A DNA stretch of 64,000 nt from Verrucomicrobia bacterium LW23 (GTDB lineage: Bacteria > Verrucomicrobiota > Verrucomicrobiia > Methylacidiphilales > UBA1321). Position numbers and translations under genes: made by a program. Below, piece by piece: positions 16,734 through 25,172 of the stretch. The number at the start of each line of letters is the position of its first letter. Within the stretch, counting starts at the first letter, position 1. The stretch is from the NCBI GenBank assembly GCA_003054695.1, contig QAZA01000009.1, forward strand, positions 1 through 64,000, written 5' to 3'. The notes beneath the pieces were generated by a model that saw nothing but the letters and a program-made list of their open reading frames with translations, ran no database searches and was not told the DNA's origin.

Positions 16734-18434
16734 TTAAGCTGTAGTGCTGGTGCCGGCGGCAGGCAGGGGCGCAGCCGGCGCGGATGCTGCGGACTGAGGT
16801 GGATTCGCCGCCGCTTTCGGCACAGAGCCGGCCAGCCCCAGCAGCCGGTAGTGCTCCCTTACTGCAAGCAAAAGAAGCACCGGCAGAGGCCACATGGCCA
16901 GGTAGGCGACGTACGCCTCATCGGCTGCGGACTCGCGAATGAAAATGGAGGCGAGCTGAAGAGGCGGCACGGGATAAGCGTAAACGCCGAAGTTGCCGAT
17001 AAACCACGCCCTGTCCAGCGCCTCCAGAATCGTGGCCACGCCCGAGAAGATAGCGGTAAACAGTACGAGGCCCAGCACCGCTTGCGCCATGCTCATGCGC
17101 CCCCAGCCCACCCGTTCTTTCGCCACGTTTAGCACGTAGATAAGCAAAAAGTAGAAGCAGAACGCCCCGGCCGCCACAGGGATGGCGCCCAGGCTATACT
17201 CCTCCAGGCGCAACGAGGCAGTGTTCCAGATCGACCCATGCGAAAACTGGAGGTAGGGCAGCGTTGCGGAGAGGCTCCAGATGGTAAGCGTGGCCACCAC
17301 CCAGGGCGTTGCGCCCTGCCAGCCTGGCAGTAACGGCCAGCTCATCAGCCGGCGCCAGGGCGACGTACTGAGCGCCGCGACAACCATCGGCGTCGGTAGT
17401 TGCGTGGGCATGCGGCCACTCGCCGGCGTGTCGTCGCCGCCGTGCCCTCGCCCGCGTTGCAGGGGCGTCGAGCCGTTCCACGCGCTCACAACGTCCTCCA
17501 GCATCATCGGCAGCATCACCAGCAGCCCAAAGATGACCTGTACGGACATGACGACAAACGCCTCCGATCTGTACACAACGGCGGCGCCAAAAAAGAGCGT
17601 GGTGGCAAGCGTCGCTACACGGGGGATCCACGCCCCCCGGTACGACGGCCCGGCGATGGACGCCGCGGCAAAGCCCAGCATGGCCGGGGTTGCCGGCAAC
17701 AGCACGCCGGTTGAAGTAAAAAAGAGCTCCTCCCAGCTGCCGGAGGCGTTCCAGACGATTATCGCGCCGATGCCGATACACGTTGCCCAGCCCAGCAAAA
17801 TAGCCACGAGGACCGCCAGCAACAGTCGCAGGACGATGGATGGAATTGCGGAGATTGCCACACCGGCCGCGCAGACTGCCGTGGCCGCCGCCGCCAGCGC
17901 AACCAGCGCCACGCTCTCCACCACCGGGTTGGTGCCCATCAACATGTAACGCAGGCACAGGTACGGCGACATCGTGCAGGCCAGCAGGAGAGCCTGCAGG
18001 GCATAGCCACTCCACTTGCCCGCCACAATGCCCAGCGGCCCAAGTCGCGTCAGCAGAATAACTTCCAGCGAGCGGGTGCGGATATCTCCGGTGAGCGCAA
18101 ACAGGGCGGAAAAGGGCAGGGCGACGAGAAGCACCGGCACGGCCGCGATCCAGAAGGCCGCATCCCCCAGCTCCGCGGCGACCGAGCGCAACAAGTAGTG
18201 GAAGCCCAGCGTGTCCAGGAACTCGTCCACCATAAAGCTGACGATGAGCGACGCGATGAGCAGCAGGTGCAGCCCCAGAAAAATCAGCACAAACAGGCTG
18301 GTGCGTACATCGCGTCGCGCCTCCAGAATCACGCACGGGTGCACCCAGTCCGACCACTCCCGCCGCCCCCCGCCCGCCTCCGCCCGACTGAACGCCGGGT
18401 TACGGATCGTCGCATCATGGGGCGGCTGTGTCAT
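16734..18434 (-). CDS. large ABC-2-type membrane protein (paralog 1 of 3)
   Basis: A protein of about 566 residues, first in the set and longer than its paralogs because of extra membrane segments in the C-terminal half. The ATG at 18434 is preferred over an in-frame GTG at 18455. WSDWVHPCVILEARRDVRTS near residue 30 is the shared signature, and RSLEVILLTRLGPLGIV with GKW and NPV is the central motif. The C-terminal half repeats a membrane-segment block after a cytoplasmic loop rich in Gly, Arg and Thr, so it may have arisen by fusion or partial duplication. Ends in a Pro/Ala-rich tail. No ATPase gene is adjacent. Confidence 0.7.
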   Translation of the reverse strand: MTQPPHDATIRNPAFSRAEAGGGRREWSDWVHPCVILEARRDVRTSLFVLIFLGLHLLLIASLIVSFMVDEFLDTLGFHYLLRSVAAELGDAAFWIAAVPVLLVALPFSALFALTGDIRTRSLEVILLTRLGPLGIVAGKWSGYALQALLLACTMSPYLCLRYMLMGTNPVVESVALVALAAAATAVCAAGVAISAIPSIVLRLLLAVLVAILLGWATCIGIGAIIVWNASGSWEELFFTSTGVLLPATPAMLGFAAASIAGPSYRGAWIPRVATLATTLFFGAAVVYRSEAFVVMSVQVIFGLLVMLPMMLEDVVSAWNGSTPLQRGRGHGGDDTPASGRMPTQLPTPMVVAALSTSPWRRLMSWPLLPGWQGATPWVVATLTIWSLSATLPYLQFSHGSIWNTASLRLEEYSLGAIPVAAGAFCFYFLLIYVLNVAKERVGWGRMSMAQAVLGLVLFTAIFSGVATILEALDRAWFIGNFGVYAYPVPPLQLASIFIRESAADEAYVAYLAMWPLPVLLLLAVREHYRLLGLAGSVPKAAANPPQSAASAPAAPLPAAGTSTTA

Positions 18435-18517
18435 CGCGTAACCATAGTGCCACACCCCATATGTAAAAGACAGCCCGGAAATGGGGAGGAAACTGATTAT
18501 TTGGCCATGAAGTAGCG

Positions 18518-18865
18518 CTATAGGGTACTAGTGCTACGCCACCCTAATAATTGAGGATAAATGGATTTGAGTTTGCTTCTGGCGTCAGCGGTTTTGAACT
18601 GCCAGTTGACGGCGCGTTGGCGGGCGTTGGTGTGGTGGGACCAGGCGGCGGTTTCATGGCGGAGGTCGTCCGGGGTAGCGAAGCGGCGGGCGGCGATGCG
18701 CTTGACCAGGGCGCGTGCCCGTTCGGCGGGCAGTACCTCGTGGAAGGCGCCTTTGGTATCCGCCACGCCCTTTTTGGCGATGATCCCCCGCAACATCATC
18801 CGCTCCCGCTCCTCCAAACGATATATTTCTTTTGCTTGCTGGTAACCTCCTGGTCCCCCCAGCAT
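18518..18865 (-). pseudogene. IS630-family transposase remnant
   Basis: A 115-codon frame whose last ~60 residues match the end of IS630-type DDE transposases: LRHETAAWSHHTNARQRAVN followed by W.FKTADARSKLKSIYPQL, close to the usual AW...RN....WRFTTADARIKL.RLYP ending. Just before it, FHEVLPAERARALVKRI corresponds to the AFPPAEARRLL.R segment. The conserved Y-PKHGSWLNMAEIE stretch that normally follows is missing, so the sequence joins across an internal deletion. No N-terminal catalytic Asp residues are present and no terminal inverted repeats could be found. It is a decayed insertion sequence between the membrane-protein set and the oxidoreductase gene. Confidence 0.65.
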
Positions 18866-18937
18866 GCCACTTTTCGCGCCGCAAATCCATCATAATTATC
18901 TATATGTATAACAGTGGCGCATCACCTAGCGCGTGTG

Positions 18938-20332
18938 TCAAGCGGCAGGTCCGGCGGTGGTGGTGGCGGCTGGTGGGGAGTCGAGATCGCGCTTCACCAC
19001 TTTTCTGGCGTTGCGGCCGGTGCTGGGCATCACGTCCTTGTAGTTGATACGAGGGGAGATGGGCATGTATTTCTGCAATTGGCATATAGCGTAGAAGACC
19101 TTCATGCGCCACCAGAGGGGCCATTCCAGATCCGTCTTGCCGGCTACGATGGCGAGGATGGCGCGGGGCAGCTGCAGCCAGGGCGCGGGGTTCATAAACA
19201 CTTCGAACGCCGTATTGTCGTAGTACATGCGGATCATGTTGGCGTACGTATCCATCATGTGGTAGACAGCCTTGCTATACTGCTTTTGCTGCCAGCCCGT
19301 AAGTGGCGCCGAGAGGGGCGCCGCGGCCGAGAGGCTGGCGCCCACTCTCGCTGCAACTTCTTGCGCCAGAATGGTTTTGGCCGCAAGGCGCGCCGAGCGC
19401 ATGGCCAGCATCACGCCGGAGGAAAAGATCGGATCGATAAAGCCGCCCGCGTCGCCTGCCAGCAGGTAGCGGGGGCCGGCCAGCGTGCGATGGCGGTAGC
19501 AGTAGTCGCCGGTCACGTGGAAATCGGTGGCCCGCGTGGCGTTTTTGAAGCGGAAGCGGAGCTCTGTGCACGCCTGCACGGTGGCTTCAAACTCCTCTTG
19601 CGGCGTGCGGTTTTTGGCCTTGAAGCCCGCGAGGCTTTGCACCAGCCCTACGGACGTTTTCTCCTCGTCCAGCGGGATGATCCAGAACCAGCCGTCCTCA
19701 ATGCGCACAATGGTAATCATGCCCGCCGCCTCGCCCTCGTTGCGGCGCACGCCGGTAAAGTGGCTGTAGACGGCGACGCGTTTGGGGAAGCCGTTGTCGT
19801 GCCGCGGGATACCGAGGGTTTTGCCAACCAGGGCGTCGCGGCCGGTGGCGTCGATCATCCAGCGGGCGGCGGCGCTGTGCGTGGCGCCATCCTGCTCCCA
19901 GGCGATGCGCACGCCATCGGCGTCGGTCTCCACGTGAGTCACGCGCGCTTCTTCGTGGACCTCGGCGCCGCACTCGGCGGCGTGATCCAGCAGGAGCTCG
20001 TCAAAGCGGGCGCGCTCCACCTGAAACGTGCTGCCGTAGGGGCCGGGCAGGTTTTTGCTGAACCAGAAGCGGTGGACTTTGGTGGCGTTGCCCAGGTAAA
20101 ACTCGGCGCCGGGCTTGGGCATAAAGCCGCCGTTTTCCAGCTTGTTCCATACGCCCAGTTCGCGCAGGACGTCGTTGTTGTAGGGGAGGAGGGACTCGCC
20201 GATGTGAAAGCGCGGAAAGCGTTCGCGCTCAAGGAGAAGCACGCGCTTCCCGGCTTTTGCCAGGAAGGTGGCGGCGGTGCTTCCCGCAGGGCCGCCGCCG
20301 GCAATGACGACGTCGTAAGTAGCGTGGCTCAT
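18938..20332 (-). CDS. FAD-dependent oxidoreductase (geranylgeranyl reductase/halogenase-like)
   Basis: A 464-residue flavoprotein. The N-terminal dinucleotide motif is VVIAGGGPAGSTAATFLAKAG with an acidic strand end LLLERERFPRFHIGESLLP; FPRFHIGESLLP is characteristic of the group that includes geranylgeranyl reductases and FAD-dependent halogenases. The second FAD motif is LLAGDAGGFIDPIFSSGVMLA. The halogenase WxWxIP motif is replaced by GWFWIIPLDE, which is close, so chemistry (reduction versus halogenation) cannot be decided. It starts 18 bases after the stop of ctaB in the same direction, suggesting co-transcription with heme A biosynthesis. Confidence 0.75.
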   Translation of the reverse strand: MSHATYDVVIAGGGPAGSTAATFLAKAGKRVLLLERERFPRFHIGESLLPYNNDVLRELGVWNKLENGGFMPKPGAEFYLGNATKVHRFWFSKNLPGPYGSTFQVERARFDELLLDHAAECGAEVHEEARVTHVETDADGVRIAWEQDGATHSAAARWMIDATGRDALVGKTLGIPRHDNGFPKRVAVYSHFTGVRRNEGEAAGMITIVRIEDGWFWIIPLDEEKTSVGLVQSLAGFKAKNRTPQEEFEATVQACTELRFRFKNATRATDFHVTGDYCYRHRTLAGPRYLLAGDAGGFIDPIFSSGVMLAMRSARLAAKTILAQEVAARVGASLSAAAPLSAPLTGWQQKQYSKAVYHMMDTYANMIRMYYDNTAFEVFMNPAPWLQLPRAILAIVAGKTDLEWPLWWRMKVFYAICQLQKYMPISPRINYKDVMPSTGRNARKVVKRDLDSPPAATTTAGPAA

Positions 20333-20350
20333 AGAGGGGCTGCGGCAGAC

Positions 20351-21907
20351 TTAGCCGGTTTTGGTGAGAACGGCGGCGATGAGGATGAGCGGCAGGTAAA
20401 AGATGGATGCGAGAAACAGCTGCCGGGCCCGCAGGTTAACCGGGAAGCTGAAAAAGCGCACGCACATGACGGCGAACCCGGTGCTGAGCGCAAACGCGAT
20501 AAAGGCGAACGCGATGTGGCAAGTGCCCAAAAAGCTGGGCGTCATGCTTACGGGGATGAGCAGCAGCGAGTAGAAGACCGCGGAGCCGGCGGTCCGCCCG
20601 CCCGAGTGATCGCCAAGCGACGACATTTTGAAGCCGGCGCCTGAGTATTCATCGCGGTACAGCCATGCTATGGCCAGAAAGTGTGGCATTTGCCACAGCA
20701 CCAGGATGAAGAAAAGCGCAAGTGCCTGTAAATCCAAGGAGTTACGCGCGGCGGCCCAGCCGATGACGGGCGGAATGGCGCCGGGCACCGCACCAATGAT
20801 GGTGTTGAGAGGCGTTATGCGCTTAAGGGGCGTGTAGACAAAGACATAGATGAGCAATGTCAGGATGGCCAGCGCTGCCGCCATCCAGTTGACCAGGATG
20901 CCCAGCCACAGTGTGCCAAACAGGGCCGCCGCAATGGCCGCCGGCGCTACGTCGTTGGCGGAGAGGCGGCCGCGCGCCAGTGGGCGGTCCTCCGTGCGGG
21001 GCATCTGGGCGTCGAACTCGCGCTCGCGGTACTGGTTAAGGGCGGACGCAGCGGCGGCGACAAGGCCGGTGCCAAACAGGGTGTGCCCCAGCATGATGAT
21101 GGAAACCGTGCCCTCCGGCATGCCCAGATAGAACCCGACCAGGGTGGTGAGCAGCACCATCAGGGTAAGGCGCGCTTTGGTAAGCTCCGCGACATCGCCG
21201 AGAAACGACATTTTTTCGCTCGCGTCATCATCGTCGGCGGAGAGTGCCATGGCGACGGTTCCTCCCGCGCCTGAATGCGCGCCGCCACGGTCGCGATCAC
21301 GGTCGCTGCGGGGGCGACGCGGAGAGGCATCGGCAGTGCGGTGGTGATCCTGGCGGCGGGCGTTGCTCTGGCCGCCGCCGGAGTCGGAAGTGCGGCGCGA
21401 GGGATTGCCTCCATGGCTTGTGCCTGGAGAGGCGGACGCACTGCCGCCAGCGTTGCCCGAGCCGCCGCCGCGCTGGTCGCGAGGGCTGCGGTCGCGGTCG
21501 CGCCCGGTCTGGGCGTCGCGGTCGCGGGCGGATGGAGCTTCGCGGTTGCGATCCCGGTCCTTATCTCGCTCGCGCTCGCGATCCCGAGTTCTGTCCCGGT
21601 CCGGCCGCTCGCCGCGCTCCCGGCGTTGCGGGCCGCCGGCATTGGCCTGGGCCGCAGGCGCCGGGGGGGCTGGTGCGGAGGAAGAGCTGTCGCCCTGCGA
21701 AGGGGCCTGGGCGGGCGTCGCCGCGGATCGCTCTGGCGTCCGTTCTGTCGACGACGATGAGGCGGAAGCGCTTGTGCCCAGCGTACTTGCGTCATCGGAG
21801 GCCGCGCCCGGGGACGCTGAGGGGGAGCCGGCGGCACTGCTTTGGGCAGAGGGCCGGGAGGGGCCGCGTCCGCCGCCGCGGGCGGGGGTGCTGGTGGGAG
21901 ATTTCAT
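20351..21907 (-). CDS. ctaB: protoheme IX farnesyltransferase with Arg/Asp-rich N-terminal extension
   Basis: The last ~300 residues are a complete UbiA-family heme O synthase: LTKARLTLMVLLTTLVGFYL opens the core, NQYREREFDAQMPRTEDRP is the first Asp-rich substrate/Mg motif, YRDEYSGAGFKM the second, and about eight membrane segments follow. Ahead of it lie about 220 residues of low complexity: Ser/Pro/Ala, then a run of DR/ER/RD repeats, then Gly/Ser. Two starts have Shine-Dalgarno-like sequences: ATG 21907 (AAAGGA, 9-base gap) and ATG 21250 (GGAGG, 10-base gap), the latter giving a normal-length CtaB. The enzyme converts heme B to heme O in the membrane, directly before CtaA. Codon third positions stay GC-rich throughout the extension, so I annotate the longer form. 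Confidence 0.8.
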   Translation of the reverse strand: MKSPTSTPARGGGRGPSRPSAQSSAAGSPSASPGAASDDASTLGTSASASSSSTERTPERSAATPAQAPSQGDSSSSAPAPPAPAAQANAGGPQRRERGERPDRDRTRDRERERDKDRDRNREAPSARDRDAQTGRDRDRSPRDQRGGGSGNAGGSASASPGTSHGGNPSRRTSDSGGGQSNARRQDHHRTADASPRRPRSDRDRDRGGAHSGAGGTVAMALSADDDDASEKMSFLGDVAELTKARLTLMVLLTTLVGFYLGMPEGTVSIIMLGHTLFGTGLVAAAASALNQYREREFDAQMPRTEDRPLARGRLSANDVAPAAIAAALFGTLWLGILVNWMAAALAILTLLIYVFVYTPLKRITPLNTIIGAVPGAIPPVIGWAAARNSLDLQALALFFILVLWQMPHFLAIAWLYRDEYSGAGFKMSSLGDHSGGRTAGSAVFYSLLLIPVSMTPSFLGTCHIAFAFIAFALSTGFAVMCVRFFSFPVNLRARQLFLASIFYLPLILIAAVLTKTG

Positions 21908-21931
21908 GGCGTGAGGTCCTTTCATCTCCGT

Positions 21932-23122
21932 TTACGCGGCGCGGGGGGTGCCGTGATGATGGTGAGCCAGTCCGGTCGGCGCCGCGCCTTTCTCAGGCGC
22001 AGCCGCCGCTGCCGGCTGTCGGCACAGGTGTTGCAGGCGCAGGGCAATGGCGATTTGCACGGTGCCAAACATCAGCAGCAGGGTGCCGCAGGCCACGTGC
22101 AGGGTGGCGATGTCGGCGGCTTTGCCGCTCCAGATGGTGGCGGCGCCCAGGCAAAACTGCACAAATACCAGGGTGGACCATATCAGAGCGCTGCGGCGCA
22201 GCACGGCGGGCATGCGGCGGGCGCGCAGGGCGGCGACGCAATAGGCGGCGGCGGCCAGCGTAATCAGCACAGCCATAAGGCGATGCGACATGTGCACCCA
22301 GATTTGCTCGCGCGTGATGGGGAAGACGACGGCATCGGTGCTGTTGTCGCGGCGCTCGTTAATGATGGCCAGGGCGGCGTCGCTGGTATCGGGCCACACT
22401 TTGCCGTAGGCCAGGGGGAAGTCCGGCACGGCCAGGCCCAGGTGCTCCTTGCCCACGTGCGCGTGGCGCATGGTAGCGCCCAGCGTTAGCTGCACAAAAA
22501 TACAGACGGTAATAGCCAGCAGCGAGCGCGAGACCCAGAGCGGGACAAGCGGAGCCGCGGCGGACGACGATAAAGCAGGCGCAGCAGCGCCGCCCGCTGA
22601 TGCCGCCCGGGCGGCAATATTGCGGGAAGTCACTACCCACCAATGAGATGTAAAGAGTGCCATAAGGCAGATAAGCGAGAAAAACGCCTGCGCAAGGCAG
22701 CCGTGGAAAATGCCGAAACGGGTATCAACAAGGTGCACGCGAAGACCACCGAGCACCCCCTGGATGATCACGGCCACCAGCGCAATGACGGAGAGTGTCA
22801 TGAGCCAGCCGCGGCGATCGGTTTTGAACTTGTAGACGACGAGCCCGACATAGATGACGAGCCCGATGGTGACAAAGCCGACAAAGCTGGCGATCAGCCG
22901 GTGCGTGTGTTCCTGGATAATATCCAGGCTCTCGAACCATTTGCTGATGGGCAGCAGGAACATGTTGTAGCCAAAGCTGTTAGGCCAGTCCGGCACCGCC
23001 ATCCCCGCCGCGTGGCTGGTGACGACTCCCCCACTGGTAATCAGGACGAAAATGGAGCCCGCCAAAAACAACAGATAGCGGTGCAACCAGGCAATGCGAT
23101 AGAGGGGAGACGACGAAGACAT
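21932..23122 (-). CDS. ctaA: heme A synthase
   Basis: A 396-residue, eight-helix COX15/CtaA protein. It begins with HRYLLFLAGSIFVLITSGGVVTS..AGMAVPDWPNSFG, where the GG.VTS..AG.A..DWP pattern is the family signature. IIQEHTHRLIAS supplies one conserved heme-ligating His pair region, and the second half carries TLGATMRHAHVGKEHLGL and HMSHRLMAV. CtaA oxidises the heme O methyl group made by CtaB, giving heme A for aa3-type cytochrome oxidase, so the organism is expected to respire oxygen. It is first in a unit with ctaB (start within 25 bases of its stop) and the FAD oxidoreductase. No oxidase subunit genes are in the window. Confidence 0.92.
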   Translation of the reverse strand: MSSSSPLYRIAWLHRYLLFLAGSIFVLITSGGVVTSHAAGMAVPDWPNSFGYNMFLLPISKWFESLDIIQEHTHRLIASFVGFVTIGLVIYVGLVVYKFKTDRRGWLMTLSVIALVAVIIQGVLGGLRVHLVDTRFGIFHGCLAQAFFSLICLMALFTSHWWVVTSRNIAARAASAGGAAAPALSSSAAAPLVPLWVSRSLLAITVCIFVQLTLGATMRHAHVGKEHLGLAVPDFPLAYGKVWPDTSDAALAIINERRDNSTDAVVFPITREQIWVHMSHRLMAVLITLAAAAYCVAALRARRMPAVLRRSALIWSTLVFVQFCLGAATIWSGKAADIATLHVACGTLLLMFGTVQIAIALRLQHLCRQPAAAAAPEKGAAPTGLAHHHHGTPRAA

Positions 23123-23642
23123 GCGACGTGAGCGCGCGTGAGAGCGGGGGAAGGCCGAAGCTAAGGCTTAAACAGAGGGGGAAAAGCCGTAAAGCGAGGC
23201 GAGGGGATTGGGGAGGGAAAAGTGTAGAAAAAAATGTGGCAATCAAGAATCCTCCCCGGCAAAAAATCCATAGCCCGGGCACGGGCGACGGAAAGGGCGG
23301 AATTTTGCCAGTATCCCAGACCACGCCGCAGTGTCAAACGCGATTTCTATGTCGTTGCATTAGGCGCGCTAATGCAGGAATTGGGAGAGGGGCGCTCCAG
23401 TCTGGCGGAATCCCGGCATCCTGTTCACGCAGCCCGGCTAATGCTCCGCCGCCCTGTCTCGCCTGGAGCCCGTCCATTACTGGCCACGATGGTGGATTGG
23501 CGAGGCATTCCTTAGGCGCCTGGATTCAACGAATTCAAAAGAGAGTCGCTTTTTGCCCCGGGACGACGTGTGAACATTGTTTGTCCTTGATGAAACCCGG
23601 CGTTCTGCCATTCTCCAGATCCGTAGACAAGGCTATAGTACT
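23123..23642. promoter_or_regulatory. divergent intergenic region ctaA / LuxR regulator
   Basis: About 520 bases between divergent genes. It contains the promoters of the ctaA unit and of the regulator, but no -35/-10 pair stands out. AT-rich patches lie at 23220-23275 and around 23620-23642. No repeat, RNA gene or open frame with normal codon use was found; the frames crossing it are short. An alternative TTG start for the LuxR gene at 23577 would shorten the region by 66 bases. Confidence 0.4.
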
Positions 23643-24461
23643 ATGGGACACCTGAGTTATCGCGGACTTCAGCGCTTCTCCAACGCCGTGCTCAAACTCT
23701 ACGACTCTCCCGAGCCTGAGCGTATCCATGAAAGGATGATTGAGTCCGTGGCTGCGCTGTTAATAGGCGACTGGGTTTCCTGGCATGTGGTGGACCCTAT
23801 CACCAACGCACATCGGCTCTTCTGCAATGTGGAAATGCCTGCTAGTGCGGCGCTCCAGAATCGCCTGCAGGAGGTCGTGTTTCAGAATCCAATCGTTCCC
23901 TACGTAATGAATGGGGGAGCCAAGGTGGCTGGCGATGTAAGGGAAATCATCAGCCCTTACGATCTGGTATCTAAAAGGGAATTCCAAAGAACAGATCTTT
24001 ATAACGATGTGTTGCGGGAGATAGGGATGACCGAGCACCTCGTCACTCTGGTTCCTGCGGGACTCGTTGACCTGGGGCCCAACCCCCACCGCCTTGATGT
24101 GCTCGCATCGTCGCTTTTTCCTGCTGTCCACCGCAGAGGGCACTTTCGTCAGGATGAACGCGAGCTGTTGAAACTGCTCCGGCCGCACCTGATGAAAGCG
24201 TATCAGGCGGCTCACTTTCAACTGAGGCTTCGGGGCAACGGCGTAACGGTAACCGATCCCCGCGCACTGATGGTTTACGGACTGACTCAGCGCGAAGTGG
24301 AGGTTTTGCACTGGATGCGCGAGGGCAAAACCGACAAGGAGATCGCGGTGATTCTGGGCATCAGCTTTCGCACCGTCAATCTGCATGTCGCGGCGATTCT
24401 CCGCAAACTTGGCGTCGAGACACGCCTAGGTGCTGTGCTGAAGACGTTTGGCAAGGCGTGA
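23643..24461 (+). CDS. LuxR-type transcriptional regulator
   Basis: A 272-residue protein with a C-terminal LuxR/NarL helix-turn-helix: LTQREVEVLHWMREGKTDKE, then IAVILGISFRTVNLHVAAIL and RKLGV. The N-terminal ~190 residues have no receiver aspartate and no autoinducer motif that I recognise; they look like a mixed alpha/beta sensor with several conserved Trp, Phe and Asp residues. ATG 23643 is preferred over a TTG at 23577. It sits divergent from ctaA, so a role in respiratory gene control is possible, though nothing in the sequence proves it. Confidence 0.75.
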   Translation: MGHLSYRGLQRFSNAVLKLYDSPEPERIHERMIESVAALLIGDWVSWHVVDPITNAHRLFCNVEMPASAALQNRLQEVVFQNPIVPYVMNGGAKVAGDVREIISPYDLVSKREFQRTDLYNDVLREIGMTEHLVTLVPAGLVDLGPNPHRLDVLASSLFPAVHRRGHFRQDERELLKLLRPHLMKAYQAAHFQLRLRGNGVTVTDPRALMVYGLTQREVEVLHWMREGKTDKEIAVILGISFRTVNLHVAAILRKLGVETRLGAVLKTFGKA

Positions 24462-24530
24462 GCAGGGCGGCGCGGCGCGGTTTCCCCCGGCCGGAGGCCA
24501 AACCAGGGACCAGGGGCCAGGGATACGCCC

Positions 24531-25100
24531 TTACGGCCGCGGCACGGTTATCCCTCTCTGCCCCATGTATTTACCGTGGCGGTCGGCGTAGGAGACTTCG
24601 CACTCGCTGACAGCGGCGAGGAAGAGGACCTGGGCGAGGCCCTCGTTGGCGTAGATGCAGGCGGGGAGCGGCGTGGTGTTGGAGATCTCCAGGGTGACGT
24701 GCCCTTCCCAGCCGGGCTCGAAGGGGGTGACGTTGACGATGATGCCGCAGCGGGCGTAGGTGCTTTTGCCCAGGCAAATAGTCATGGTGTCGCGCGGAAT
24801 GCGGAAGTATTCCACGCTGCGGGCCAGCGCAAAGCTGTTGGGGGGGACGATGCAGATGTCCGTCTGCATGTTGACGAGGGATTTTTCGTCAAAGTTCTTC
24901 GGGTCGATCATCGTGTTGAACACGTTGGTGAAGACGCGAAATTCGTCCGATACGCGCAGGTCGTAGCCGTAGCTGGAGAGCCCGTAGCTGACGACCGGCG
25001 TGCCGCCCTCCACCTTGCGCACCTGGCGGTCGACAAACGGCTCGATCATGCCGTGCTCCAGGGCCATTTTGCGGATCCACGTGTCAGGCTGTATTCCCAT
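24531..25100 (-). CDS. dcd: dCTP deaminase
   Basis: A 189-residue enzyme converting dCTP to dUTP as a source of dTMP. Signature motifs are intact: SSYGYDLRV near residue 42, [10 protein letters not shown] (the Arg of the active site), [17 protein letters not shown] with the catalytic Glu, and [13 protein letters not shown] at the C-terminus. Length is normal (about 190). It is the last gene of a minus-strand run with the unknown gene before it, 72 bases apart, and faces the LuxR gene across a 69-base gap rich in GGCC repeats. Confidence 0.93.
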   Translation of the reverse strand: MGIQPDTWIRKMALEHGMIEPFVDRQVRKVEGGTPVVSYGLSSYGYDLRVSDEFRVFTNVFNTMIDPKNFDEKSLVNMQTDICIVPPNSFALARSVEYFRIPRDTMTICLGKSTYARCGIIVNVTPFEPGWEGHVTLEISNTTPLPACIYANEGLAQVLFLAAVSECEVSYADRHGKYMGQRGITVPRP

Positions 25101-25172
25101 AATGCACGCCTTTGGTAGCGCGTTGGCGGCGGGGATGCGAGCGCAAAGTTTGCGCGGCGCGTGGGCGGCTGC

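Noticed and set aside
18914-20644. 576-codon open frame opposite the FAD oxidoreductase
   Set aside because: Overlaps a gene with canonical FAD motifs; no domain seen in the plus-strand frame.
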